Source of the DNA: Vreelandella glaciei
GTDB taxonomy: Bacteria; Pseudomonadota; Gammaproteobacteria; Pseudomonadales; Halomonadaceae
Length of the DNA stretch: 64,000 nucleotides
Assembly (NCBI RefSeq): GCF_013415125.1
Contig: NZ_JACCDE010000009.1
Coordinates: forward strand, 62,001 to 126,000
Direction of reading: 5' to 3'
A program made the translations under genes and the position numbers. Below are positions 37,067 to 46,174 of this stretch, piece by piece (position 1 is the stretch's first letter; the number at the start of each line of letters is the position of its first letter). A model generated the notes under the pieces. That model had not been told where the DNA came from. It did no database searches and worked only from the letters and a program-made list of their open reading frames with translations.

Positions 37067-38146
37067 ATGCCTACCATGATGAAAGCGGCCATCTTCGTTG
37101 AACCCGGCCGTATCGAAATTGACGATAAACCGATTCCTGAAATCGGCCCCAACGATGCCCTGATGCGCGTGACCACCACCACGATCTGCGGCACCGATAT
37201 CCATATCCTGAAAGGTGAGTACCCGGTGGAGCGTGGCCTGACCATTGGCCATGAACCCGTGGGCGTGATCGAAAAACTGGGGGCCAACGTAAAAGGCTAC
37301 CAGGAAGGCCAGCGGGTAATTGCTGGCGCCATTTGCCCCAGCTTTACTTCTTACGCCTGCCAGGATGATTGCTGCTCACAAGATGGCGGCCACCACGGCC
37401 ACGGGTATAAACCGATGGGCGGCTGGCGCTTTGGTAACACCATCGATGGTGCCCAGGCCGAGTACCTGCTGGTGCCGGATGCCCAGGCTAACCTATCGCC
37501 AGTGCCGGATGGCCTAACCGACGAACAGGTGCTGATGTGCCCGGACATTATGTCCACCGGTTTTGCCGGTGCCGAAGCCGCCGGTATCAAAATCGGCGAC
37601 ACGGTGGTGGTCTTCGCCCAAGGGCCGATTGGCCTATGCGCCACGGCTGGGGCGCGGCTGCGTGGGGCCGGGATGATCATTGCGGTCGATGGTGTTGATG
37701 AGCGTTTGGCCATGGCCAAGCAGATGGGCGCGGACGTAACGCTGGATTTCCGCAAGGTGGATGTGGTCGAGGAAATTCTCAAGCTCACCGGCGGGCGCGG
37801 CGTCGATTCCGCGATTGAAGCGCTTGGCCTACAACAGACCTTTGAATCCGCCCTGCGGGTGCTAAAACCCGGCGGAACGCTTTCTAGCCTGGGCGTTTAT
37901 TCTCAAGACCTAACGATTCCGCTGAGCGCTTTCTGTGCTGGCCTCGGCGACCATAAGATTATCACTTCGCTATGCCCCGGTGGTAAAGAGCGCATGCGCA
38001 GGCTGATGAGCATCATCGACGCCGGTCGGTTGGATCTTGGGCCCATGGTCACCCACCGCTATGCGCTGGAGAATATCGTCGAAGCCTACGATCTCTTCGC
38101 CCACCAGCGAGACGGCGTATTGAAAGTGGCGCTTGAGGTCTCCTGA
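37067..38146 (+). CDS. Zinc-dependent secondary alcohol dehydrogenase (MDR family)
   Basis: 359 residues from an ATG with GAGG upstream. Catalytic zinc ligands are visible: Cys in TTTICGTDIHILKG, His-Glu in TIGHEPVGVIE, and an Asp in MCPDIMSTGFAGAE, as in secondary alcohol dehydrogenases. The Rossmann motif is GPIGLCATAGARLRGAG. The usual four-Cys structural-zinc lobe is replaced by a Cys/His-rich segment (CQDDCCSQDGGHHGHG). The substrate is probably a secondary alcohol or ketone, coenzyme undetermined. Confidence 0.88.
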   Translation: MPTMMKAAIFVEPGRIEIDDKPIPEIGPNDALMRVTTTTICGTDIHILKGEYPVERGLTIGHEPVGVIEKLGANVKGYQEGQRVIAGAICPSFTSYACQDDCCSQDGGHHGHGYKPMGGWRFGNTIDGAQAEYLLVPDAQANLSPVPDGLTDEQVLMCPDIMSTGFAGAEAAGIKIGDTVVVFAQGPIGLCATAGARLRGAGMIIAVDGVDERLAMAKQMGADVTLDFRKVDVVEEILKLTGGRGVDSAIEALGLQQTFESALRVLKPGGTLSSLGVYSQDLTIPLSAFCAGLGDHKIITSLCPGGKERMRRLMSIIDAGRLDLGPMVTHRYALENIVEAYDLFAHQRDGVLKVALEVS

Positions 38147-38335
38147 GGTTCAAAGCTAAGATTGATGTTCAGCAGCAAGGCTGTTCTTCAGTAGGAGGTG
38201 TGCTCAGCTCACGCCTCCTGGTACAGTACTCTGCTTTTGTGGCGAAATTTCTCCGCCCGTTCTTTTATACCTGTCATCATTGCTTATCTGCGCAGAGCAC
38301 TAGGCAGTGGTGGTAAGACGCAGCTGGGTTGAATT

Positions 38336-40243
38336 TCAATTACTATATTCGGTTAGGTCTTGATGCAAGATACGCCTGATTTCCAGAATCGCTTGGGCCG
38401 TTTCCTGGACGCTGTGCCCAGCGATAAACACTTTTTCTGATATGGCTCCCGGCAAATGTGCGCTGGCGTACGGCACTATCCCATCATCTGAAACCTCTAA
38501 CGGTACACTGGTGTCACGCTGGGCAATGATAGAATGGTAGTGAACTTGAGGGGAGATAGGCAGATTGGCCGTTGCTCTAATGAACGGATCTGCCTCACTC
38601 AAATTATCGATACTGTTGGGAAGGCGCAGGTATGCCCCATCTGATTCGGCGTCAGTATTAGCCAGAGCCCTGATGACATCGTCGAACTCTTCCAGCAGGG
38701 TGAGTGGTAGACGAACGAAACGAGCGACTGCTCTCCCTAGACGATTACCGGCCACCGGTGTGCCGCGATGTGGTGCTGCGATGAAAATTGCTCGTTTTAT
38801 CTCTGGTAGCGATTCGAAACGTAGTAGGGGGGCTAGGCGTTGTTGGGCGAGCTGCCTATGTGCCTTTGGCAATTGGCGTTGTTCCACGAATTCGCTCCAC
38901 AACCTACCTTGGCTAGAAGAGACCATCAGGCGCGCCAATACACCCCCCATGCTATGGCCAATTAGAACGATACCTTGTGAAGCCAGCGTTTCTGTGGTGG
39001 GGTCAAGTTCCAGTAGTGTTTCCTTCACAGTGCGTCGTATCGCCGTATGATTAATCGGCAGTGGCATATTGGTAGGGTAGTAGATTTGCCATACCTGAAA
39101 ATGTTGCCGCAGGCTCTCATCGCCCAGCACTTCATTAGCTACATTTACCCAGGCTTCGGGACTACTGCCAAGGCCATGCAGCATGAGGATGATGCGTCGC
39201 TCAGGATCGAAGGGCTGCATCATATAAAGGTGTGGTCGGTTGATACCTTGGCTGTGGCCTAGCAGAGAGCGTATGGCCTGACGCGAAAAGCCTGAATTCG
39301 CCAGCCATAGTCCATAGCCCGCAGTGAAATTTGCGGCTAGGGGAATCTGTTGCCCATGCAACTGTACGCTGGCGTCTTGGTAGGGGTCTCTTACGATCAC
39401 CTCTAGTGATTGAGTCGATAGCACCTGAGCTAAATCCTCACCGGAAAAATGGATTAGTGCGGTGAGTGCCGGAAAAGGCATTTCGCTATAAGGTCGAGCG
39501 CGATGAAGCGCGAGGCTATCGTCTATTACCGCGACCAGTTCGGCACCAAAGCCGTCACGACGATAAGTGCTACGCAAGCCGGAAAAGACCAGTGAAGATG
39601 CTGGAACTAGGTTCTCGGGTAAGTCAATGTCGCCGGCGAAGCGTACGCCGGTGAAGTCAGTTGTAACCTTCCAGCCAGAAAGCCTAGGCGTATCCAAAGA
39701 ATAGGAGCGGCTTTTATATTCAATGGCTGAGAGATTCTGTTGAAAAAGCCATGAAACAATCTGTTGAACTGAATAGTTATAATAGTCGCGTACTTGTATC
39801 TGACGATCTTCGAAGGCGCGTTCCCCAGGAGATCGTTCGGAGAAAAACAAGTAAGCATAAGTATGTCTGGCAACCTCAATCCAAGCGTAAATGTCAGCCT
39901 CGGTACTCGGGATATCACTTGATGATCCTGCTTTTGACATCGCTTCTTGAAGCCACAGTTCTGCCAGTGCGGAAAGTCTGCGTTCTTCAGCTATGCCAGC
40001 GGTGCTGGATAATATATCTATACAGTTTTGGGAGTGCTCACGACATCTCCCTTCATCCAGCCCGATAACTTTGATGGTTTCCTGGGTAGCTGCGCTTAGC
40101 TCGCCACTGGTAAGCAGGTCTCCGCGTTTAAGCGCGATATACTCACCAGGGCTAAGCGAAGAGACGCCAACCATGGCACAACCATTCACTATTAGGATAA
40201 TAAGTAGCGTGTTGAGTAAAGTGATAAGCTTAGCTGGTTTCAC
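38336..40243 (-). CDS. Lipoprotein alpha/beta-hydrolase (lipase-like)
   Basis: 635 residues with a lipoprotein signal (LLIILIVNGCAM, lipid Cys about residue 22). The C-terminal half is an alpha/beta-hydrolase: oxyanion segment LMLHGLGSSPEAW, nucleophile Ser in LIGHSMGGVLARLM, and a late IVPYASAHLPG/AGHSVQ region that may hold the His. It is likely anchored to the outer membrane facing the periplasm or outside. It is the last gene on this strand after tetR (102 bp gap), so membership of that operon is uncertain. Confidence 0.85.
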   Translation of the reverse strand: MKPAKLITLLNTLLIILIVNGCAMVGVSSLSPGEYIALKRGDLLTSGELSAATQETIKVIGLDEGRCREHSQNCIDILSSTAGIAEERRLSALAELWLQEAMSKAGSSSDIPSTEADIYAWIEVARHTYAYLFFSERSPGERAFEDRQIQVRDYYNYSVQQIVSWLFQQNLSAIEYKSRSYSLDTPRLSGWKVTTDFTGVRFAGDIDLPENLVPASSLVFSGLRSTYRRDGFGAELVAVIDDSLALHRARPYSEMPFPALTALIHFSGEDLAQVLSTQSLEVIVRDPYQDASVQLHGQQIPLAANFTAGYGLWLANSGFSRQAIRSLLGHSQGINRPHLYMMQPFDPERRIILMLHGLGSSPEAWVNVANEVLGDESLRQHFQVWQIYYPTNMPLPINHTAIRRTVKETLLELDPTTETLASQGIVLIGHSMGGVLARLMVSSSQGRLWSEFVEQRQLPKAHRQLAQQRLAPLLRFESLPEIKRAIFIAAPHRGTPVAGNRLGRAVARFVRLPLTLLEEFDDVIRALANTDAESDGAYLRLPNSIDNLSEADPFIRATANLPISPQVHYHSIIAQRDTSVPLEVSDDGIVPYASAHLPGAISEKVFIAGHSVQETAQAILEIRRILHQDLTEYSN

Positions 40244-40345
40244 AACGACACCTTATTAATCGGTCATGTGGCGCTTTCGGGGCGATTTTTAGTGAATGAA
40301 CTTTACCTACAGTTAACGGTGATTTGGGAGTCAACCATCAGTTGA

Positions 40346-40993
40346 TCATGGTGCTAAGAATTCATGCAGCATTCGCAAATGGGCTCGGCGCAGCGAGCCA
40401 ACGGTGGCGGCGGCAGTCGCTTCATCAAAAATCATTTGCCAAATGGCACCATATAGCGCTGGTGCCATTAGCAGCGCTGCGTCTTCAAGGAAGGCGCTGT
40501 GACGAAGATGCCCTTTATCGGCTGCAGTTTTCAAAATGGCCTGTTGTTCTGCGAGGTATTTGTCAATTACCTCCCTGCGCCAAAAATCAACAAGATGAGG
40601 GATGCGTCGGCTTTCCGTCATCAGCAGCTTCAGCATAGCTATGACATCTGGATCACTCAGTTGGCTATAGAGGTGATCAATAAAGGATTCGATAGCTTCG
40701 CTCAGGGAGTCGCCGCCGCTGAGCACCCACTGCTGATTGTTGAACCTTGGTGTCAGGCGTTTTAATAGTAGTGCTTCAAATATCGATTCCTTGCTCTTGA
40801 AGTGAGCATAGAGGCCGCCTTTCGAGAGTTCCGCCCGCTGAGCAATATCCTCCATGCGGGCAGAGGCGAACCCGTGTTGCGAAAACTCGTACAAAGCCGC
40901 ACAGAGGATCTGCTCTATACGCACATCGGGGGGGAGTCGGCGATGTTTGCGAGCTTGTTTAGTAGGAGAGGAAGGCAAGGTGCAGTTACTCAT
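40346..40993 (-). CDS. TetR-family transcriptional repressor
   Basis: 215 residues with a typical TetR N-terminus: RIEQILCAALYEFSQHGFAS, then MEDIAQRAELSKGGLYAHFK. The C-terminal ligand domain is helical and unassigned. Its start overlaps the stop of the universal stress gene by 8 bp, so it is translated from the same message. The 32-bp palindrome at 50181-50212, upstream of the first operon gene, is the obvious candidate operator. Confidence 0.92.
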   Translation of the reverse strand: MSNCTLPSSPTKQARKHRRLPPDVRIEQILCAALYEFSQHGFASARMEDIAQRAELSKGGLYAHFKSKESIFEALLLKRLTPRFNNQQWVLSGGDSLSEAIESFIDHLYSQLSDPDVIAMLKLLMTESRRIPHLVDFWRREVIDKYLAEQQAILKTAADKGHLRHSAFLEDAALLMAPALYGAIWQMIFDEATAAATVGSLRRAHLRMLHEFLAP

Positions 40994-41507
40994 CAGTTGG
41001 TTGCTTTAATGCGGCACCTTTTATCATTTCTTTGTCTAGAGTACGAGAAATTGCTTGTGTGTTTACGTCTCTGACCAGCATGACGGGCACCGGCGCAATA
41101 CGTGCCACTTGCTCGGCGTCGCTGCCGAGGAGAAGTCGTTTCATGCCACGTCGGCCATGGGTGCCTAGAATTATCAGATCGAACTGGCACTTAGCTGCGT
41201 GATCCGCAACGTGTTCTGATACTCGTTTGCCCTCGGCCTCGACAAGTACTGTGGTGACATTGAGTTCTTGGGCTTCAAGCTGTATCCGAGCGTTGTCGAG
41301 CAGATCATTGCCGACTTTCAGAAAATAGGGTCTGACTTTTTTTATATAGGCGCGCGGGCTTTCGAAACCATTGGAGTACTCCATTGCATTAACCACATGT
41401 AGTAGCTCGATGCTGGCTCCCGTCAGCTTTGCTAAATAGTTTGCCTGTGCCAAGGCTAAAAGTGAGGTGCGGCTGCCGTCTATAGGTACCAGCAATTTGG
41501 TGTACAT
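40986..41507 (-). CDS. Universal stress protein (UspA family)
   Basis: A 173-residue single Usp domain. The start KLLVPIDGSRTSLLALAQAN and the ATP-binding loop GTHGRRGMKRLLLGSDAEQV (G-2x-G-9x-G-S) show that it belongs to the ATP-binding class. The 20-residue C-terminal tail is extra. It is placed between the DUF3141 gene and tetR; Usp proteins often accompany PHA/phasin loci. Confidence 0.92.
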   Translation of the reverse strand: MYTKLLVPIDGSRTSLLALAQANYLAKLTGASIELLHVVNAMEYSNGFESPRAYIKKVRPYFLKVGNDLLDNARIQLEAQELNVTTVLVEAEGKRVSEHVADHAAKCQFDLIILGTHGRRGMKRLLLGSDAEQVARIAPVPVMLVRDVNTQAISRTLDKEMIKGAALKQPTDE

Positions 41508-41560
41508 GGATGACTCCTAAGTGAATACTTCTAATATAAGTCAGGCACGAAGCTTGGCGG

Positions 41561-43852
41561 TTATGGCTCTCCAGGCTTGGCAGTGTTATTTTCGTTCGAC
41601 CTTCCTAGGCTGCGTTTACCTGCTGTGACGATGGCTTCCTGTTCATGGGCTGCATCGTCGAACACCTTCAGCATTTGCGCTAAGCTTGCCTCTTCTTCTG
41701 GCAATAATGCTTCCGTGGCGGTCAGCATCTGCTCAAGAAGCCGCGCCTGATCGCGTATCTCGTTCGCGGCGCTGTCCGCCAGCAGTCGCGGGATGGCAGC
41801 GGTTGCAGCATCAAGATCAAGGCGCATCAGGTTGGCCTGGCGACGTACTAGCTGTCGGAATGAGGCCATATCTAAGTGGACTAGATAGTCCGGCTGTTGC
41901 AAGCTGGCCGCTAGATTAAAGCGGCGCTCGTCGGCTTCGCCACGAAAGCGGCTGACGTAGAGCAGCGCGCGGATACTGGCTTCAAGCAGGCCACCCTGAT
42001 AAATTCCGGCGCGCAGCCGCTCAATTTCTTCAGCAACGAAAGTGAGATGCTCGGGCGAGACCCCAGGATGTGTACGCGGGGGGCAGTCATCGGCAGATAG
42101 CCCTGCCATGGCTTGTACCCACGGCGATCCATAGACTACGTTGAATATTTGTTCGTAGGCGTTGTCACGCTGTATTCGCCAATGATCCAGCGCAGAGATC
42201 ACGGTATTGGAATAGGCTTGTTGCCACTGCAGGAAAGGATTGTCTGCCGCTACTGGTTGGCGTGTTGCGCGGATTTTCTGTGCATGTTCAGCCACTGTCA
42301 AAGCCATCGGGTTGCGGCTCGACCAGCGTTCGTAAGAGAGACGCAACGGATGTACGCTCTGCAGCCATCGTGCCGATTCGGGAGTAGTCCAGGTACGTAC
42401 CCAGGGCTGAACGAACTGGCGATAAAGTCCTAAGTTAATTCGCGATATCTGGTTGACTGCGGCGAATTTGCGGTCGCTCTCAGCATCCACCTGCACAATC
42501 TGGCTCACATCCTCGACGCTGCGCCGCTGGATCGACAGCAGATAGTCACCCTCGACGAGTTCCGCGAGGGGCATATCCTCTCGCTTATCCTGAATCTGCG
42601 TCTGGTAGATACCGGCGGGTAGCACATCAATTAAGTCGATATTGTTGGTGAATTCGCGGTGCTCTTTGCGGCCGACACTGCCCGAAACAAAGATGCCTAG
42701 ATGTCCAATGTTATCGTGAGTGGTATAGACAATGGTTTGGTCGTGGCTGAGTACTTCATCATCATCGCGATAGAGGTCTGTGATCCAGCCCAGTGCCTGC
42801 GGCGGCGGCGAGATATTGTCGCCGTTGGAGCAAAAAACCACGATGGGCGAGCGGATATTGCGCAAGTCCAGGCGGATACCTTCGGAGGTTATCAGTTCGG
42901 CACTTGACAGCCGATTGCCAATGAAAAGGTTGTCGACGATGTATTGCATCTCTATATCGTTGAGGAATACGTAGCCACCCCAGTATTTTTCGAAGCCCAA
43001 GTAGCGTGTCGCCTCACTGTCGGCATTTGCATACAGATTGTACTGCTTGCCCCATAGTGTATTAGCTGGATTGAGGTTCTCGAAGTTCTGAACCAGGTAA
43101 GCACCATCGAAGCGACCATTGCCCAGATCGCTGGCGAGTGCGGTTAGCCAACTGCCGCCGAGCAGACCGCCAGCGTAGCGCATCGGATTCTTGCCTGGCC
43201 AGCCAGCCCAGTACGACACCGGCGTACCAGCCACGATGATGGGTCCGAATAGCTCGGGGCGTAGGGCTGCGGCCATCAATATCTGCCAGCCAGCCTGGCA
43301 GTTGGCGACCACCGCCGGCTTGCCCTCGCTGTGCGGGTGAAGTGCGATGACTTTCTCGAGGAAAGCGACTTCGGCGAGCACCACGTCTTCTATTGTCTGA
43401 CCGGGCTCAGGGTCGGGTCCAAAGCCGATAAAATAGCAAGGGTGTCCTGCGCCGAGAGCGGCGCCAACCTCGCTTTCGGCCTTAAAGCCGCCGATGCCGG
43501 GGCCATGGCCAGCACGCGGGTCAACCACGACGAAGGGGCGTTTGCTCGTGCTTGGCGCGGTGGGAGCACCCTCTAACGGCAGAATGCGCGCCAGCCCATA
43601 GTTGACCGGGCGCGGCAGCTCATGGCCAGATATCACTACCTCATAGGGGAAGTCGAGCACGTGAGGAGCGTCATCCTTCAGGTGTGCTTGGTACTGATCG
43701 CCACGCTGGCGCATCACATCGGCGTAGAGTATCGAGCGTTGCCATGCATCGGTAGTGTAGCTTAGCGCGGCAGCTGCGTAGTCTTGAGCCATGCTCAATA
43801 GTGGCCATGCGTCCGTATACCAGGGGCGATGATTGGAACCTTCGCTTGCCAT
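41561..43852 (-). CDS. DUF3141 protein, PHA-synthase-like alpha/beta-hydrolase
   Basis: 763 residues from the ATG at 43852, with AGGAGA upstream. The longer start at 43912 has no signal. The alpha/beta-hydrolase part has ANCQAGWQ (Cys185), FCSNGDNISPPPQ (Asp345) and HDNIGHLGIFVSG (His384), arranged like the Cys-Asp-His triad of PhaC synthases (GxCxGG, D, GH). About 330 further residues are helical and characteristic of DUF3141. The activity is unproven. It is downstream of phaB and a phasin-like gene, which supports hydroxyacyl-CoA chemistry. Confidence 0.88.
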   Translation of the reverse strand: MASEGSNHRPWYTDAWPLLSMAQDYAAAALSYTTDAWQRSILYADVMRQRGDQYQAHLKDDAPHVLDFPYEVVISGHELPRPVNYGLARILPLEGAPTAPSTSKRPFVVVDPRAGHGPGIGGFKAESEVGAALGAGHPCYFIGFGPDPEPGQTIEDVVLAEVAFLEKVIALHPHSEGKPAVVANCQAGWQILMAAALRPELFGPIIVAGTPVSYWAGWPGKNPMRYAGGLLGGSWLTALASDLGNGRFDGAYLVQNFENLNPANTLWGKQYNLYANADSEATRYLGFEKYWGGYVFLNDIEMQYIVDNLFIGNRLSSAELITSEGIRLDLRNIRSPIVVFCSNGDNISPPPQALGWITDLYRDDDEVLSHDQTIVYTTHDNIGHLGIFVSGSVGRKEHREFTNNIDLIDVLPAGIYQTQIQDKREDMPLAELVEGDYLLSIQRRSVEDVSQIVQVDAESDRKFAAVNQISRINLGLYRQFVQPWVRTWTTPESARWLQSVHPLRLSYERWSSRNPMALTVAEHAQKIRATRQPVAADNPFLQWQQAYSNTVISALDHWRIQRDNAYEQIFNVVYGSPWVQAMAGLSADDCPPRTHPGVSPEHLTFVAEEIERLRAGIYQGGLLEASIRALLYVSRFRGEADERRFNLAASLQQPDYLVHLDMASFRQLVRRQANLMRLDLDAATAAIPRLLADSAANEIRDQARLLEQMLTATEALLPEEEASLAQMLKVFDDAAHEQEAIVTAGKRSLGRSNENNTAKPGEP

Positions 43853-43933
43853 GGGAACTTCTCCTGCGTGAGTGCGAGAAAATACTGGACGAGGGATAGA
43901 TGACATGGCCACCCATCCCGCTAGGCCGCATGT

Positions 43934-44680
43934 TCAAAACATATGCTGGCCGCCATTCATTGCTACGTTACTGCCGGTCATGAAACCGGCTTGTTCGCTG
44001 CAGATGAAGGCGACCAGCGCCGCTAACTCGTCTGGTTTGCCTAATCGCCCAACCGGGATCTGCGAGATCACCTTCGATTCCAGTATCTCCTTGGGAACCG
44101 CCAGCACCATCTTGGTCTCCATATAGCCGGGTGAGACGGTATTGACAGTGACACCTCGCTTCGCTACTTCCATTGCCAGCGACTTGGTGAAGCCGTGGAT
44201 GCCGGCCTTCGCCGCGGCGTAGTTGGTCTGGCCAAATTGGCCCTTGGAGCCGTTAATCGAGGAGATATTGACGATACGGCCCCAGTTGCGCTCGACCATG
44301 CCTTCGCAAAACGGCTGGGTTACATGGAACATCGAGTCCAGATTAGTTCGCATCACCGCATCCCAGTCGACCTTGGAGAGCTTCCGGAAAGTGGCATCGC
44401 GAGTGATGCCAGCGTTATTTATCAATATGTCGACAACGGCGCCTTCGGCTTGGATATCGTTTGCGAGTCGCTGGCAGTCGTCAAAATCGGCCACGTCGAC
44501 GGAGTAGGCGGAGAAGTGGTAGCCCTCACTGGCCTGCTTCTGCAGCCAGGTCTGGACATGGTCGTTGTTTGGCGAATGGGTGACGAGAACGCTATGCCCT
44601 GCATCGTGCAGAGTTCGAGCGATGCTTTCACCCAGACCACCCATACCGCCAGTGACCAGAGCTGTGTGCTGATAAGTCAT
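43934..44680 (-). CDS. phaB: Acetoacetyl-CoA reductase (PhaB-type SDR)
   Basis: A 248-residue short-chain dehydrogenase. The NADP(H) motif is TALVTGGMGGLGESIA, with NNAG in ILINNAGITRDATF. The catalytic Ser is in NISSINGSKGQFGQ and YxxxK is in TNYAAAKAGIHGFTKS. The GKGQFGQ-like segment and end NGGQHMF are those of PhaB. It reduces acetoacetyl-CoA to (R)-3-hydroxybutyryl-CoA. It starts 4 bp after the phasin-like gene. Confidence 0.93.
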   Translation of the reverse strand: MTYQHTALVTGGMGGLGESIARTLHDAGHSVLVTHSPNNDHVQTWLQKQASEGYHFSAYSVDVADFDDCQRLANDIQAEGAVVDILINNAGITRDATFRKLSKVDWDAVMRTNLDSMFHVTQPFCEGMVERNWGRIVNISSINGSKGQFGQTNYAAAKAGIHGFTKSLAMEVAKRGVTVNTVSPGYMETKMVLAVPKEILESKVISQIPVGRLGKPDELAALVAFICSEQAGFMTGSNVAMNGGQHMF

Positions 44681-44684
44681 CGGT

Positions 44685-45002
44685 TCAGTCTCCTTTTTTT
44701 GTTGTACCCGGATCGTCTTGCGAACTGGCGGTTAACCAGTAGAGTGCTGGGGAGACAACGCTGACAGTCTCAATCAAGGCTTTTCCCGTTTGTACCTGCC
44801 AGGCTTGCAGCGTATCGAAGAGGCCAAGCAGCAGAGCGCTCTGATTATCAAAGATCTGCTGCATTGGGGGGCCGCCAGCGAAGGGTTGTGTACCCAATTC
44901 GTACCATGTCTGCTGACTTTTCTGCACTAGCGCTATCGTTTGTTGGCAAAGGTTCTGATTAGCTTGATAAAGTGCCAGAGGTAAGATGGTATTGTGGTTC
45001 AT
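44685..45002 (-). CDS. Small phasin-like protein
   Basis: 105 residues from the ATG at 45002, with AAGGAA upstream. It is all-helical and Gln-rich (LALYQANQNLCQQTIALVQK), with amphipathic helices and no signal peptide. This resembles short phasins that coat PHA granules, but no diagnostic motif exists, so the call leans on the adjacent phaB (4 bp) and DUF3141. Confidence 0.65.
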   Translation of the reverse strand: MNHNTILPLALYQANQNLCQQTIALVQKSQQTWYELGTQPFAGGPPMQQIFDNQSALLLGLFDTLQAWQVQTGKALIETVSVVSPALYWLTASSQDDPGTTKKGD

Positions 45003-45048
45003 TGTATATTCCTTCTGGTGTGATGCGCCGATGTGCGCGCGGGTTGCA

Positions 45049-46173
45049 TCAGGCCATCTGGCTGATGGTCTTGCGAAAGCGAGACAGCGAAATGGCGAAC
45101 AGAGCGCTGCCAATGACTAACAGTGTCAGAAACTGTCCCCATACAACGTCGATGCCGGCACCGCGAAACAGAATGGCCTGGCTTAGCTCGACGAAGTGGG
45201 TTGTGGGTGCCAGCAGCATAAGGTTCTGGACGAGCTCGGGCATGCTCTCGCGGGGCGTGGTGCTTCCTGAGAGCATCTGTAGGGGTAGCAAGAACAGGAT
45301 CATCAGCATGCCGAACTGGGGCATGCTACGGGCCAGCGTCGCCAGGAAGATGCCCATTGAGGTGGTGGCAAACAGGTGCAGGGCCGCGCCAGCCAGAAAC
45401 AGTGCAACCGATCCCTCTATCGGCACTTGAAGCAGGCCGCGTACGACGAAAGTCAGCGATAACGTCACCGCTAGCAACACCACAACCCCCATCGACCACA
45501 CCTTGGCCAGCATGATTTCGGCAGGGGTCACTGGCATCACCAGCAAGTGCTCGATGGTGCCGTGCTCGCGCTCGCGAATTAGTGCCGCGCCAGTGAGGAT
45601 GATTGAGAGCATGGTCACGTTGTCGATGATCGACATCAGTGAGCCAAACCATGCTTGGTCAAGGCCCGGATTGAAGCGCGCTCGTAGTGCCAAGTTGACT
45701 GGCGGGATGGTGCTTGCGCGGTAGCGGCTTACGAACTCATTGATCTCGCCCATGACGATCTGCTGTACATAACTATTACCCGAGAAGGCCTGGCTCATGC
45801 GCGTGGCGTCGATATTGAGCTGAATGTCGGGGCCGCGTCCGGCCAGCACGTCGCGCTGAAAGTTGGCGGGAATAACCAGTACGAAGGTGTAGTCTCCGGC
45901 ATCCAGACCCGCATCCATTTCCTGGAAGGTGATGATTTGCGGGTGCACGAACTGTGGTGGGTAGAAGGCCGATACGATACGCGTGGAAAGCGGTGAGTCG
46001 TCTTCGTCGACGATAGCGATAGGAGCGTTGTTCAGCGTCTCGGGCATCGCCGTCGCGGAAGTGTAGACCGAAGCAGTGAACACATAGACGATCAGCACCA
46101 GCATTATGGGGTCACGCAATAGACTCCAGAACTCTTTGACGCCCAGGCGATAAATGTTTGCAATCCTGCGCAT
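45049..46173 (-). CDS. ABC-2 type exporter permease (YhhJ/YbhR-like)
   Basis: 374 residues with an N-terminal TM helix, a large extracytoplasmic segment (about residues 45-170) and five C-terminal TM helices. The ABC-2 signature is EREHGTIEHLLVMPVTPAEI. It starts one base after the RbbA-like stop and forms the transporter with it and the HlyD gene upstream, the yhiI-rbbA-yhhJ arrangement of E. coli. Confidence 0.9.
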   Translation of the reverse strand: MRRIANIYRLGVKEFWSLLRDPIMLVLIVYVFTASVYTSATAMPETLNNAPIAIVDEDDSPLSTRIVSAFYPPQFVHPQIITFQEMDAGLDAGDYTFVLVIPANFQRDVLAGRGPDIQLNIDATRMSQAFSGNSYVQQIVMGEINEFVSRYRASTIPPVNLALRARFNPGLDQAWFGSLMSIIDNVTMLSIILTGAALIREREHGTIEHLLVMPVTPAEIMLAKVWSMGVVVLLAVTLSLTFVVRGLLQVPIEGSVALFLAGAALHLFATTSMGIFLATLARSMPQFGMLMILFLLPLQMLSGSTTPRESMPELVQNLMLLAPTTHFVELSQAILFRGAGIDVVWGQFLTLLVIGSALFAISLSRFRKTISQMA

Positions 46174-46174
46174 C

